Positions 44,250-54,127 of a stretch of 64,000 nucleotides of DNA are shown piece after piece. The position numbers and the translations under genes were made by a program. Numbering within the stretch: the first letter of the stretch is position 1; every line of letters begins with the position of its first letter. Where the stretch lies: assembly GCF_905147045.1 (NCBI RefSeq), contig NC_065895.1:439001-503000 (forward strand). The letters run 5' to 3'. The notes under the pieces were generated by a model. It saw nothing but the letters and a program-made list of their open reading frames with translations, was not told the origin of the DNA and did not search any database. The DNA is from Nymphalis io. Its lineage: Eukaryota; Arthropoda; Insecta; Lepidoptera; Nymphalidae.

Positions 44250-45864
44250 GTAAGTACTCGTTTTTATTTGGAACAAGTTGTTAATTTACGAAATAATCGA
44301 AATGTAGGCCAGAACAAAGGTGTCATCAGCTGATTCACAAGGTTAACAGATATTTAAAAATAAGACGTAGTTAATTTGTCGTAAATTTATTAAACTTGAC
44401 TCATTTTCTTTGTATGTTTTTATTTAATTCATATCATAACAATATTATTGCAATCATAAATAATGTTTCTATATTTAAAATAAGTTTTTATGTCTTTAGA
44501 ATGTTTTGGTTGTAAATGTAATTTAATTAAATTCTTATACCTACTTTTTTTCTTTTTTTAATGTCATTTGATTTATCTGAAAACTTTATAAGATCAATTA
44601 TAATAAAATGTTTATTATTATGTAAAAAAATATTTATAAAGCAATAAACAATATAAATTGTGATATGAGTACTTAAGTGTGATTTCCCATTTATATCATT
44701 TTAAATATTTTGTTATTAATAGTAATAAATGTGGTTCAGTCTATGGTATTTATAACTACCAGAAATATATTTCAGGGATAAAATAAATGCATACACAAAT
44801 GTAAGATAAATTGTGGTCTGGAGTGATTTCAAAGTATATTTTTAAAGTTATAATTTTTTTTGTGGTTATCATAGTATTTTTACTTCATAATAAAATGATA
44901 ATTTAAATTAATACTATTAGCTATATACTCATTTTCAATCTATACTTCTTTCTATAAGTTATTGAATAAAAATTGTTGCATTTTTGGATACATATATTTT
45001 TATTTATTATATATATTAAAAATATATATATATAGAGTTAATGGTGCAATGGTTCACAGGTGGTCTAGTGATGTAAAAGTCATAGGATCAATCCTGTTGG
45101 AATCATTTAAACTAAATAGGAATATTTAAAAACAGCATAGATTTTTTTAGCTTAAATGACAGTGGGTCTCTTTTACTTTTTTTAAAAACATAATGGGGAA
45201 CAAACACCTCACTCGGAAATCTAATAAGTTAACTTGAAGTACTATATTTTAATAATTTTCTTATAGCTGGTTATCATATCATGATAAAATATTAAACTTG
45301 GAATTAATAGTGAAAGTACATGAGATACCGTGTGTGGCCACAAAATGAATTTATAATGAAAAATATAAGTATAGCTGAATATCTAAACAAGCTCAAAATA
45401 GTTTATAAATGAAGTGACAATTATTTTAAATGTATGACTGCATCCCTGTGAAGTTTTATTGTGGCTTCACAAAATGTGTTGAAATCTGTCTTGCAACTTG
45501 CATAATCCAACAATACTCTATATCATAAGAGTTTTTAAATGTCCAAAATAAATCACTACTTTATTTATTTCTCTTTGCTTCTTTGCTTTTTTCTTCTTCT
45601 TTTTCTTTATATACATATTTTTTATGTATGCTTATATCTTTTTTTTTAATTCGGTAAGAAAGGATTATAATATTATCGAGTTAAATGAGTAATCGTCTGG
45701 TTTAAAAATGATACATCAATTAATATATTTGATCAGATAACAACTTGTTTTATCAACAAGTTTTAATATTTTGTATTGACAATTTACTTCTTTGTCGCAT
45801 GTGTAGTTGAAAATGGACACGGATCTCTTTGTTACATGCCTTATATTTTCTTATAGCATAGTAA
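44250..45864 (+). other. Start of the NRBP/Madm first intron
   Basis: Begins GTAAGT. AT-rich with no exon-like sequence. A tRNA-like scrap (GGTGGTCTAGTGATGTAAAA, then 'ggatcaatcctgttgg') at 45058-45105 may be a decayed family C head. A (TA)n run lies at 45005-45035. The intron appears to go on past the end of the window. Confidence 0.6.
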
Positions 45865-46130
45865 TAGTAACAACCTGTAAATGTCTCACTGCTGGGCTAA
45901 GATCTCCTTTCTGTTCGAAGAGTAGGTTTGGAGCTTATTCCACCATGCCGTTCCAATGTTCCAAGAATTTCAGTGAAACTAAATACATGCAAACTTTTCC
46001 TTCATTGACGACGGATAAGATATAATATGATAATAAACACAAAGTAAACACATGAATATTCAGTGGTGCTTGTGTGGATTTGAATCATCGGATAAAATTT
46101 ACACGTTCTAACTACTGGGTCATTATATCT
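45865..46130 (-). repeat. Family A SINE, diverged
   Basis: From 'aacctgtaaatgtctcactgctgggcta' through 'ttcagtggtgcttgtgtggatttgaatcatcgg' to 'ctactgggtcatta'. The head and B-box are degraded. It lies in the NRBP intron, antisense to the gene. Confidence 0.8.
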
Positions 46131-46200
46131 ATCCTATGATAGTTGTTTTTTTCTATATATTTGAATATTGCAATAGTCTCCAAATTATTTGTAATTGTTT

Positions 46201-49200
46201 CAATCAATCAACAGCCAATCGTTGTCCACTGCTGAACATAGGCCTCTCCCAAGGTGCGCCAAAGCTCCCTGTCCTCCGCCTTCCGCATCCAGTTGGTGCC
46301 CGCCACCTTCTTAAGGTCGTCGGTCCACCTGGCTGGAGGGCGCCCTACGCTGCGCTTGTCGATTCGCGGTCTCCACTCTAGGACTCGTCTGCTCCAACGG
46401 CCATCGGTCCTACGACATACGTGACCAGCCTACTGCCACTTCAGCCTGCTAATTTTGCAAGCTATGTCGGTGACTCCGGTTCTTTTCCGGATAATCTCAT
46501 TTCTGATCTTATCCTTCAAAGATACTCTGAGCATAGCTCGCTCCATAGCACGCTGAGCGACTTTGAATTTGTGGACTAGTCCCGCAGTTAGTGTCCACGT
46601 TTCGGCACCGTATGTCATGGCAGGTAAGACGCATTGGTTGAAGACTTTCGTCTTCAAACATTGCGGTATAGACGACTTGAGGACTTGACGAAGGTTGCCA
46701 AATGCTGCCCATCCCAAGCGAATTCTTCGATCGGCTTCCTTCTCGAAGTTGTTCCTACCGACTTGTATTATCTGTCCTAGGTAGGTATATTCACTAACAA
46801 CTTCGAGAGGTTTCCCCTCGACGTATATCGGTCCTGGCACGACATGCCTATTGAACATGACCTTGGTCTTGTCCAAGTTCATACCGAGACCGACACACCG
46901 GGAAGACTCGCCTAGGCTACGCAGCATTTCGGTGAGTTGTTCCAGCGACTCTGCTATGATGACGATATCGTCGGCAAATCGAAGGTGTGAGATGTACTCG
47001 CCGTTTACGTTGACTCCATACCTAGTCCAATCCAGCGTTTTGAAAACGTCTTCCAACGCGTTGGTGAACAGTTTCGGGGATATTACATCCCCCTGTCTCA
47101 CCCCTCTGCGCAGTTGGATCGCCTTCGTCTTACAGTCCTGGATGTGGACAGTCATTGTAGCGGCGTTGTACAGACATCTCAGTACCTCGATATATCTCCA
47201 GTCGATATGACATCTCTGCAATGAGTCGAGCACTGCCCAGGTTTCGATGGAGTCGAAGGCTTTCTCGTAGTCCACAAATGCCATACACAGCGGCTGATTG
47301 TACTCTTCGGTGTTCTGCACAATCTGCCGAACAGTATGGATGTGGTCCACGGTGGTAGCCTGATCGAAAGCCGGCTTGCTCTGGGGGCTGGAACTCGTCA
47401 AGTCGTCTGGCGAGACGGTTCGTGACGACTCTTGAGAACAGCTTATACACGTGACTCAGGAGGGAGATTGGTCTGTAGTTTTTCAAGAGGGTTTTATCAC
47501 CTTTCTTGAAAAACAGTACCACCTCACTCCCGCTCCACGTTTCCGGGGTCTTGCCATGTTGGATGACGGAATTAAAGAGGCTTGCTAGCTCTTTCAGGAC
47601 CGGAGTCCCGCCTGCCTTAAGCAACTCTGTTGTGATTCCGTCATCTCCCGGAGCTTTGTTGTTTTTAAGCTGTTCTAGAGCTGCCCTAATCTCTCCTTGG
47701 TCAACGACCGGGAGCTCCTCGGAGTAATGGCGCATAAGAGGGGCGCGCTGCTCATCAATACTGATTCCCACGGGTTTATCCGATCTTGAAGAGAACAACT
47801 GCCCATAAAACCTCTCTACTTCTCCGATAATCTCAGGCCTAGAGGTAACGACCCCACCATTTTCAGTTTTAAGTTTTGTCAGACGCGGCCTCCCAAACTT
47901 GCGAGCGAACACTTTCGATCCCCGATTTTGCTCAATCGCAGCCTTGATGGCACGGGTATTGGAGCGTCGGAGACCGCGTCGCGTCAGCGTTTTTATTGTT
48001 CGGTTTAAGGCCTTATCTGACAAAAACGATGGTAGTTCTCGTCGTTTTCTCATGAGCTCGAGTGTCTCAGCAGAGAGTTTTGGTGCGTTGTCTCTTCTCT
48101 GTGACGGAAAACACTTGCGGGATGTGTTTTGCAGTATTTTGACCAGCGTGTCGGTTCTCTCATCAATGCTGCTTATGGTTTCCAACGCGGTGAATTGATT
48201 TTGAAGTTCCATTTGGAACTTTTCGGAGCCTTGAGCAGCTTGGAGCATGGTAGGTCGGAGAGTAGACCTCATCATTCTCGATCTTTCGGCTTTTAAGTTG
48301 ATATTTAGAGTGCCTCGAACCAAGCGGTGATCACTTCCGGTATTAAACCTGTTGATCACTGAAACATCTCTAAATATGTGCCTTTTATTCGAAATGATAA
48401 AGTCTATCTCGTTCCTTGTCACGTTATCGGGGCTTCGCCAGGTCCACCTCCTCTGAGGCTTCTTTTTAAAGAAAGAATTCATCAAAAAAAGCCCCTGCGC
48501 TTCGAGAAAGTTTACCAGCATTTGCCCCCTGTGATTTCTGCAGCCCAAGTCGTAAGGTCCGACTTTCGATTCACCGCTATCTTGTACTCCCACTTTAGCA
48601 TTAAAGTCTCCCATAACAACATTGTAGTGGGCCTTCGAGGTGTCGTTGAGGGCCTTTGCGATGTTCTCGTACATCGCTTCGACCACATCATCAGAGTATG
48701 TCGAAGTTGGCGCATATACCTGTACGACCTTCAGGGAGTACCTGTCGGAAAGTTTTAGGACAAGGTACGCTACCCGGTTCGACACACTACTGATTTCCAC
48801 AATGCTGCTAATGAGATCCTTTTTGACTAGAAAACCGACACCACCCTGGGAGAGGTTATCACCTTCGCGGAAGTAGAGTAAGTTACCGGACTCTAGAGTT
48901 ATCGTGTCCTCCCCCTGTCTTCGGACTTCAGATAACCCCAGTATATGCCAGTTTATATGACTTAACTCTACTTCTAATTCGGCGAGGTGATGGTCCAGCC
49001 TCATCGAGCGTCCATTATACGTTGCCATGTTCAGTCGTTTTATACGGTAGCCTGCCGTAAACCGGTGATTCTTAGCACCCCCTGCCCTGCCGATACCGCG
49101 ACCGCTACCTTGGTCGGGCCTAGCGGGCTTGCCGGTAACTGGGGGCCTTTTTTTGGGCGCATCTGCCATTAAGGGAGGGGTTTGCCCATACTCGCCGCGC

Positions 49201-49357
49201 TGGGCAGGCGTGTTGGCGAGCGCAGTAGGGGGTAAGATGTTTATGGGAGGGGGGACGCTGCTGCCCATCCCCCCTTTTCCCCGTCCCTCAGTCGCCTCTT
49301 ACGACACCCACGGGATGAGATTGGGGGAGTACTATTCTAAGCCGGTACTCCACGGCG
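46201..49357 (-). mobile_element. RTE-clade LINE, near full length, 9-bp TSD
   Basis: The direct repeats TAATTGTTT at 46192-46200 and 49358-49366 are identical and border the element exactly. The 3' end, at 46201, has a short TTGA-type tail ('ttgattgattg' on the - strand), as is usual for RTE. The 5' end begins 'acgccgtgg', followed by a roughly 90-bp leader. One long frame codes for an apurinic-type endonuclease and reverse transcriptase. The element is much richer in GC than its surroundings. It lies in the NRBP intron, antisense to the gene. It has one frameshift and one nonsense codon, so it is no longer able to make its protein. Confidence 0.95.
46208..49268 (-). pseudogene. RTE ORF: endonuclease-reverse transcriptase, two lesions
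   Basis: Starts at ATG 49268. Endonuclease residues seen: N85 (MATYNGRSM), E114 (LSEVRR), D221 and N223 (GDFNAKVG), D289 (NEIDF), H314 (GSDHRLV). The reverse transcriptase begins at about residue 553 (NNKAPGDDGI), with NYRPISLLSHVYKLFSRV at about 610. At about 47357-47360 the frame changes, by two bases lost judging from family consensus spacing. The second frame holds AFVDYEKAFDS (first catalytic Asp near 47271), RRGVRQGDVISP and RFADDIVII (FADD at 46967-46978). At 46430-46432 TGG has become TAG after SRLKWQ. The frame beyond goes on to EAYVQQWTTIGC and the true stop at 46208-46210. All catalytic residues are kept, so both lesions look recent. Confidence 0.93.
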
Positions 49358-49366
49358 TAATTGTTT

Positions 49367-49621
49367 ATTTTTCTTTAATTAAATATTATAAAAAAGTGGC
49401 TTGTAAAATTGTCTTTTTTTAAAAATCCAGATTAAAATACGAGCAAAAGATTAAAAATGGTTTGTTTTTTTTTTTAATTAATTGAGTGAACAATTAGTAT
49501 TTCAATGTATTTATTAATTAATTGATTAGGGAATTGATGAGTCTGATGAATATAATATATAACTATAAAAATGGTGTGTGCTGACTCAATGGCTTATACA
49601 CAGTAAATCAAAAATTGTAAT
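49367..49621. other. NRBP intron, AT-rich, nothing recognised
   Basis: No repeat or exon-like sequence seen. Confidence 0.4.
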
Positions 49622-49632
49622 GCAATTGAACT

Positions 49633-49951
49633 ACCATAACCGTAACAGCCTGTTAATGTCTCAATGCTGGGCTAAGGCCTCCTCTCCTCCGCCTCGGTCC
49701 TTTTGAGGACAAGGTTTGGTGCTTATTTCACCAAGCTGCTCCAATTTGGGTTGGTGGAATACACATGTGGAATAATTCCAATTAAATTAGACACATGTAG
49801 ATTTGCTCACAATGTTTTCCTTCACCGTCAAGCACGATTAATTACAAACACAAATTAAGCACATGAATATTCAGTGGAGCTTGCCCGGTTTTGAATCCCG
49901 ATCATCGGTTAAGATTCACGCGTTCTTACCACTGGGCCATCTCGGCTTTTG
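49633..49951 (-). repeat. Family A (Metulj-like) SINE, full length with 11-bp TSD
   Basis: Direct repeats GCAATTGAACT at 49622-49632 and 49952-49962. The copy is complete with tRNA-like head and B-box (degraded to 'ggattcaaaacc'). It carries a short additional 'ccgcctcggtccttttgagg' stretch near 49690-49710 compared with 52125-52424. Confidence 0.93.
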
Positions 49952-49962
49952 GCAATTGAACT

Positions 49963-50862
49963 GGTTCATGAATAATGTCTAAACAGCCTAGACTTTGATA
50001 ACAACTATTTGGCTATGCCATGTGAATGTTTATGACCCATAATAATAAGTTATTACTGCTTTTTTTGTAAATGCATCTACAATTTTTGCATATAAAACGA
50101 AATTTAAAATCCAGCGGTATTGAAAAAAAACCAATGTAGACCATTATCACGGTACCTTATGAATAGGATGCTATTTCAGGAGGGATGTGGCCTATATAGT
50201 AAAAGAAGGTTTATAAGTTGAATATTATAACGTATTACATCAACGTAATCGGTAAGAAAATTGTCGGTCTGGGTGCTTTCCAAGCGCGCGCTGCCAAAAG
50301 AAACACATATAAGAAAAGTTTAAGTTTAGTAGATCTCCAAAGTATCTACCAAATATTTTTGTGACCATGTATTATATATATCTTTAAAAAAAAAAACTGT
50401 CATTGATTTATTTGTCAGCGTTAAATCGTTATGAAAAAAAAATAACATTAATTTTATCTGTAAATACAAATTACCGCTTACACTTTATTATTTACCGGTA
50501 CTTCAAGAGATATTAGGTGAACGATATTTGAATAAACACATCAAATAGTCCAAAAAAATCGTTGACGTGTGGTAAGATGTTTATATGTTTAGTGAATCGA
50601 TGAGAATCGCTACAACGATAGTGCTGATAATATGAAATATCCGTATATATATCTCACTGCCTATATGTAAATGCCGTTTAGATGATGATCAATTAGAAAT
50701 ACTCTGTCTTCTTCTTTCGAATGCCAAATAAACGACGACAGAAACAGATAAATCAATATTTGTTATACTGTTACAACCACTTAAATACCCAAGAAACAAC
50801 GTTTATAAGTAAGGTGGTTAGTATTTTAAATGATATCATGAAGGTAAAGCTCATTTCTGTCT
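49963..50862. other. NRBP intron, nothing recognised
   Basis: AT-rich, no exon-like sequence or named repeat. Confidence 0.4.
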
Positions 50863-50866
50863 TTAA

Positions 50867-51205
50867 CCCTTTAACCGCCTAGGTCGAATTAATCCGACAA
50901 ATATTTTCGGGCCCATTTCGCCTGAGTCGTATATTTACGACCAAAATAACACTGATCGTTTTATCAGCTTTTTTATTTAATTACGCTGTATTCTATCAAA
51001 AATATGTTTACATTAGGTAAATAGTTAACTAAGTAATCGTTTACAGTTTAATACACTTTAGCCTCTTAATTAGAAGTCTTAAAAATAATGTCCAAAGTTA
51101 GAAGAATTACTAACATTATTTTTAGAAAATTGTATTGTGTGTTTCGATTCACTGTGCCGGGCGCTGGGGGCACGCCAACAGATATGAAGTCGGGCGGTTA
51201 AAGGG
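50867..51205. mobile_element. piggyBac-like MITE with TTAA duplication
   Basis: A 339-bp element is bounded by TTAA at 50863-50866 and 51206-51209. Its ends are exact inverted repeats of 13 bp, CCCTTTAACCGCC and GGCGGTTAAAGGG. No transposase frame fits inside, so movement would need a transposase in trans. The left end is followed by GC-rich sub-terminal DNA ('taggtcgaattaatccgac'), the right end preceded by 'gccgggcgctgggggcacgcc'. These are the hallmarks of a piggyBac-superfamily deletion derivative. Confidence 0.9.
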
Positions 51206-51274
51206 TTAATAACATACGAAAGGTTTTCATAAATTCTAAAGTCTCGCAGATAATTCGCTAAACATTCCAATTAA

Positions 51275-51463
51275 TTAATCTAAATCGTGGCTTATTTCGT
51301 GGCCACCACCATCCATAGTCTCAACATACCCACGAGAGTTAATTAAACAGTCATTACTTAGTAACGCGACTTTCCCCGCGCTGCGCCCGCGCCGGTCACT
51401 GACCGTTAGCGATTCGGCGCTTGCGCAACAAAAATCACTGTCGCTTTCTAGGCCTGGGGTCAT
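51275..51463 (-). other. Unrecognised GC-richer open frame, 62 codons
   Basis: An ATG-initiated frame on the - strand, MTPGLESDSDFCCASAESL and onward, ends with a normal stop. It is much richer in GC than its AT-rich surroundings (for example 'cgcgctgcgcccgcgccggtcactgacc'). I recognise no domain. A donor-like GGTATGTTG lies within it near 51328-51335. It could be a small antisense gene exon, a conserved non-coding element or chance. Confidence 0.2.
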
Positions 51464-51549
51464 TTTTCATGGCAATCGAAACATCTGTAATGTGTAATTG
51501 TAACTGCCTCACTTACTTAACGTTATGTAATTTCACATTCGAAGTTCAA

Positions 51550-51795
51550 TAACATTCTATTCGTGTCCCACTGCTGGAGAAAGATTTTCATTTGTTTTGC
51601 TGATAATGCTCTCCATGCAATGATATATTAAATCGGTATTATATTGGTCGGTTAAGCAATACGTATGGCAGAACTTTATCCGAAACTTGAAAATTTTCTA
51701 CAAAATAGAACGGCGTTGTCTTTCACCGCAACACATGAAAAGGTCCAGATTTAATCTCGCGATCTTCTGTTAAGCTACATCCACTGATCCACCTC
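51550..51795 (-). repeat. Family A SINE, heavily decayed
   Basis: 'gtgtcccactgctggagaaagattttc', then 'tatggcagaactttatccgaaac', 'ctttcaccgcaacacatg' and 'atcttctgttaagctacatccactgatccacctcg' match family A in order at low identity. Confidence 0.55.
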
Positions 51796-52124
51796 GTATG
51801 AATTATCTGTTCACATGTTCGAGGAAATGTTTTCGAACAATTTTAATGACTACGTATTTAGATAAATATATGTTAGGCTCAATTTCCATCACGACACACC
51901 GCGCACCATCAAATATATATACTTAAATATATGTCATACAATAAGTAATCTTATAATTTTGTATTTTAAAATTTTAATTACTATCTAATTTATAAACTTT
52001 TCAGTCATTGGACAATCCGTAACATCCTGTTACGGTTACGGTAATAATCGTTGATAAAATCTAAAATTCCGTAAATCGATTATCTCTCTAAACAAATTAG
52101 CAATATTTTATACATATATCTCCG

Positions 52125-52424
52125 TAACAGCTTGTGAATGTCCCACTGCTGGGCTAAAGGCCTCCTCTCCTCTTTTTGAGGAGAAGGTTTGGAGCTTATT
52201 CCACCACGCTGCTCCAATGCGGGTTGGTGGAATACACATGTGGCAGAATTTCAGTGAAATTAGACACATGCAGGTTTCCTCACGATGTTTTCCTTCACCG
52301 TAAAGCACGAGATGAATTATAATCACAAATTAAGCACATGAAAATTCAGTGGTGCTTGCCCGGGTTTGAACCCACGATCATCGGTTAAGATTCACGCGTT
52401 CTTACCACTGGGCCATCTCGGCTC
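52125..52424 (-). repeat. Family A (Metulj-like) SINE, full length
   Basis: It runs from 'gtaacagcttgtgaatgtcccactgctggg' to 'ccactgggccatctcggc'. It is very well preserved and nearly identical to 20482-20794. Beyond the head the + strand reads TCATCTCATCTCATCTCATT (52424-52440), a short CTCAT repeat at the SINE's 5' end. I see no clear target-site duplication. Confidence 0.93.
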
Positions 52425-52447
52425 ATCTCATCTCATCTCATTGGTAT

Positions 52448-52552
52448 ATAATCAACTGCCTTGTTGGTCTCGCGGTAGCTTTTGAGGCTAGAATGATAGT
52501 GATCCCAGACTCCAAGGTCCTGGGTTCAAAACCAGGGCAAATAAAGAGTTAG
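52448..52552 (+). repeat. Family C SINE head
   Basis: It contains AACTGCCTTGTTGGTCTCGC and the B-box region 'aaggtcctgggttcaaaaccagggc'. The body after about 52552 is lost. Confidence 0.75.
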
Positions 52553-52609
52553 ATTTATTAAACCTTACACCATGAATACGCCGTCAATGAGTTTGTTGCC
52601 AGCTTTTTT

Positions 52610-52690
52610 TTCCCTCTTGTGTCCGCAATTACACTGGTTGAGTCACAATTCAAACCGGAACACAGTAATACATACCATTTATTATTCCAA
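52610..52690 (-). repeat. Family B middle fragment
   Basis: 'cctcttgtgtccgcaattacactggttgagtcacaattcaaaccggaacac' is the reversed family B middle. Confidence 0.65.
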
Positions 52691-53123
52691 AACAGAAATA
52701 AATGAAAAACACATTCAAATTATAAATGTCACAAGAGAATTTAATATAAAAGGCATGCTTAGGATAAACTTTTATGTTTAGTTAGGTTAAAGAGATGATT
52801 GTAGTTTGGCGATAGAATAATTGACAAGTTACTGGCTAGTCCGCACAAATCCTAACCACTCGTTAAAACAGACGTTCATGTGACCGCGTGCTCGGTAACC
52901 GACGCCGCTTAGTTGTTAATTGCTCAATAATTACCATTTCCATCGTTTTCCATGAACCGAACAGACCCGTCGTTTCTTCGAAGACATATCTTGTCAACTT
53001 GTAAGTTTATTTAAACCAACGACACGCTAATACGTTTCAAGATGACTTATTCGTGCCTTTTTGTTAAAGAGATGTGCGCGATTTTATGCGTTTGCACCGT
53101 ACTGATGTATGGCTATATATATA
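52691..53123. other. NRBP intron, unassigned
   Basis: A GC-richer part at 52850-52990 ('gaccgcgtgctcggtaaccgacgccgc') is not a recognised repeat. Confidence 0.35.
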
Positions 53124-53427
53124 TACTGGTGGTAGGGCTTTGTGCAAGCTCGTCTGGGTAGGTACCACCCACTCATCAGATATTCTACCGCAAAACAGCA
53201 ATACTTGGTATTGTTGTGTTCCGGTTTGAAGGGTGAGTGAGCCAGTGTAATTACAGGCACAAGGGACATAAAATCTTAGTTCCCAAGGTTGGTGGCGCAT
53301 TGGATATGTAAGCGATGGTTGACATTTCTTACAATGCTAATGTCTAAGAGCGTTGGTGACCACTTACCATCAGGTGGCCCATATGCTCGTCCGCCTTCCT
53401 ATTCTATAAAAAAAAAAAAAAAAAATG
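53124..53427 (+). repeat. Family B copy, full length, long poly(A)
   Basis: It starts ACTGGTGGTAGGGCTTTGTG, has all blocks in order and ends with about eighteen A after 'cgccttcctattctat'. It is nearly identical to 53820-54127, which points to recent activity. The frames of 61 to 79 codons on both strands here are shadows. Confidence 0.93.
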
Positions 53428-53818
53428 ACATGGATTATCGTTTTCCACTATCCCTGGGAACAATCAAGGCATCCCGGATATATAGACATAAAAATCATGT
53501 AGATAGAATTTATTTTAGTTTTATTTAGAAAAACTAAAACAATATATTTATTTAAATATTATGACCTCACCGACGTAGCTATCCGTCCCCACTTCATAAA
53601 TAATTCATTCGAAGTTACCCCTCTAATTTCGTCTTCTTAAAGCTGAAATTTCCAAAAATCATAAATTAACTCAATGTTCCAAATTTCATCTTTCTAGACT
53701 CGTCGTCAGTAGTTTTGGCTTTGTATTAATGGTGAGGACAAATGATTTTATAATAGATAATAAGAAACTAGTTCATTAAGATATGTTATTTTAATTAGGT
53801 ATCGTTTATCTTATATTT
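53428..53818. other. NRBP intron between two family B copies
   Basis: Unassigned, no exon-like sequence. Confidence 0.4.
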
Positions 53819-54127
53819 TTACTGGTGGTAGGGCTTTGTGCAAGCTCGTCTGGGTAGGTACCACCCACTCATCAGATATTCTACCGCAAAACAGCAATAC
53901 TTGATATTGTTGTGTTCCGGTTTGAAGGGTGAGTGAGCCAGTGTAATTACAGGCACAAGGGACATAAAATCTTAGTTCCCAAGGTTGGTGGCGCATTGGC
54001 TATAAGCGATGGTTGACATTTCTTACAATGCCAATGTCTAAGGGCGTTTGGTGACCACTTACCATCAGGTGGCCCATATGCTCGTCCACCTTCCTATTCT
54101 ATAAAATATATATATATATATATATCG
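53819..54127 (+). repeat. Family B copy, full length, followed by (AT)n
   Basis: Nearly identical to the copy 700 bp to its left. The tail is TATAAAATATATATATATAT, an (AT)n microsatellite at 54106-54125 in place of poly(A). Confidence 0.93.

Noticed and set aside
44058..44276. 72-codon frame antisense to the NRBP exon
   Set aside because: It overlaps the exon and its splice site on the opposite strand and shows no domain. The + frame has the conserved motif.
45807..46025. Possible second NRBP exon in the + strand frame of 72 codons
   Set aside because: Its right two-thirds are a family A SINE in antisense and there is no kinase-like or NRBP sequence.
47506..48876. Several + strand frames of 60 to 126 codons
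   Set aside because: They are antisense to the RTE endonuclease-reverse transcriptase and have no motifs.
53064..53300. 78-codon frame on the - strand
   Set aside because: Same family B shadow frame as elsewhere, with no independent evidence of coding.
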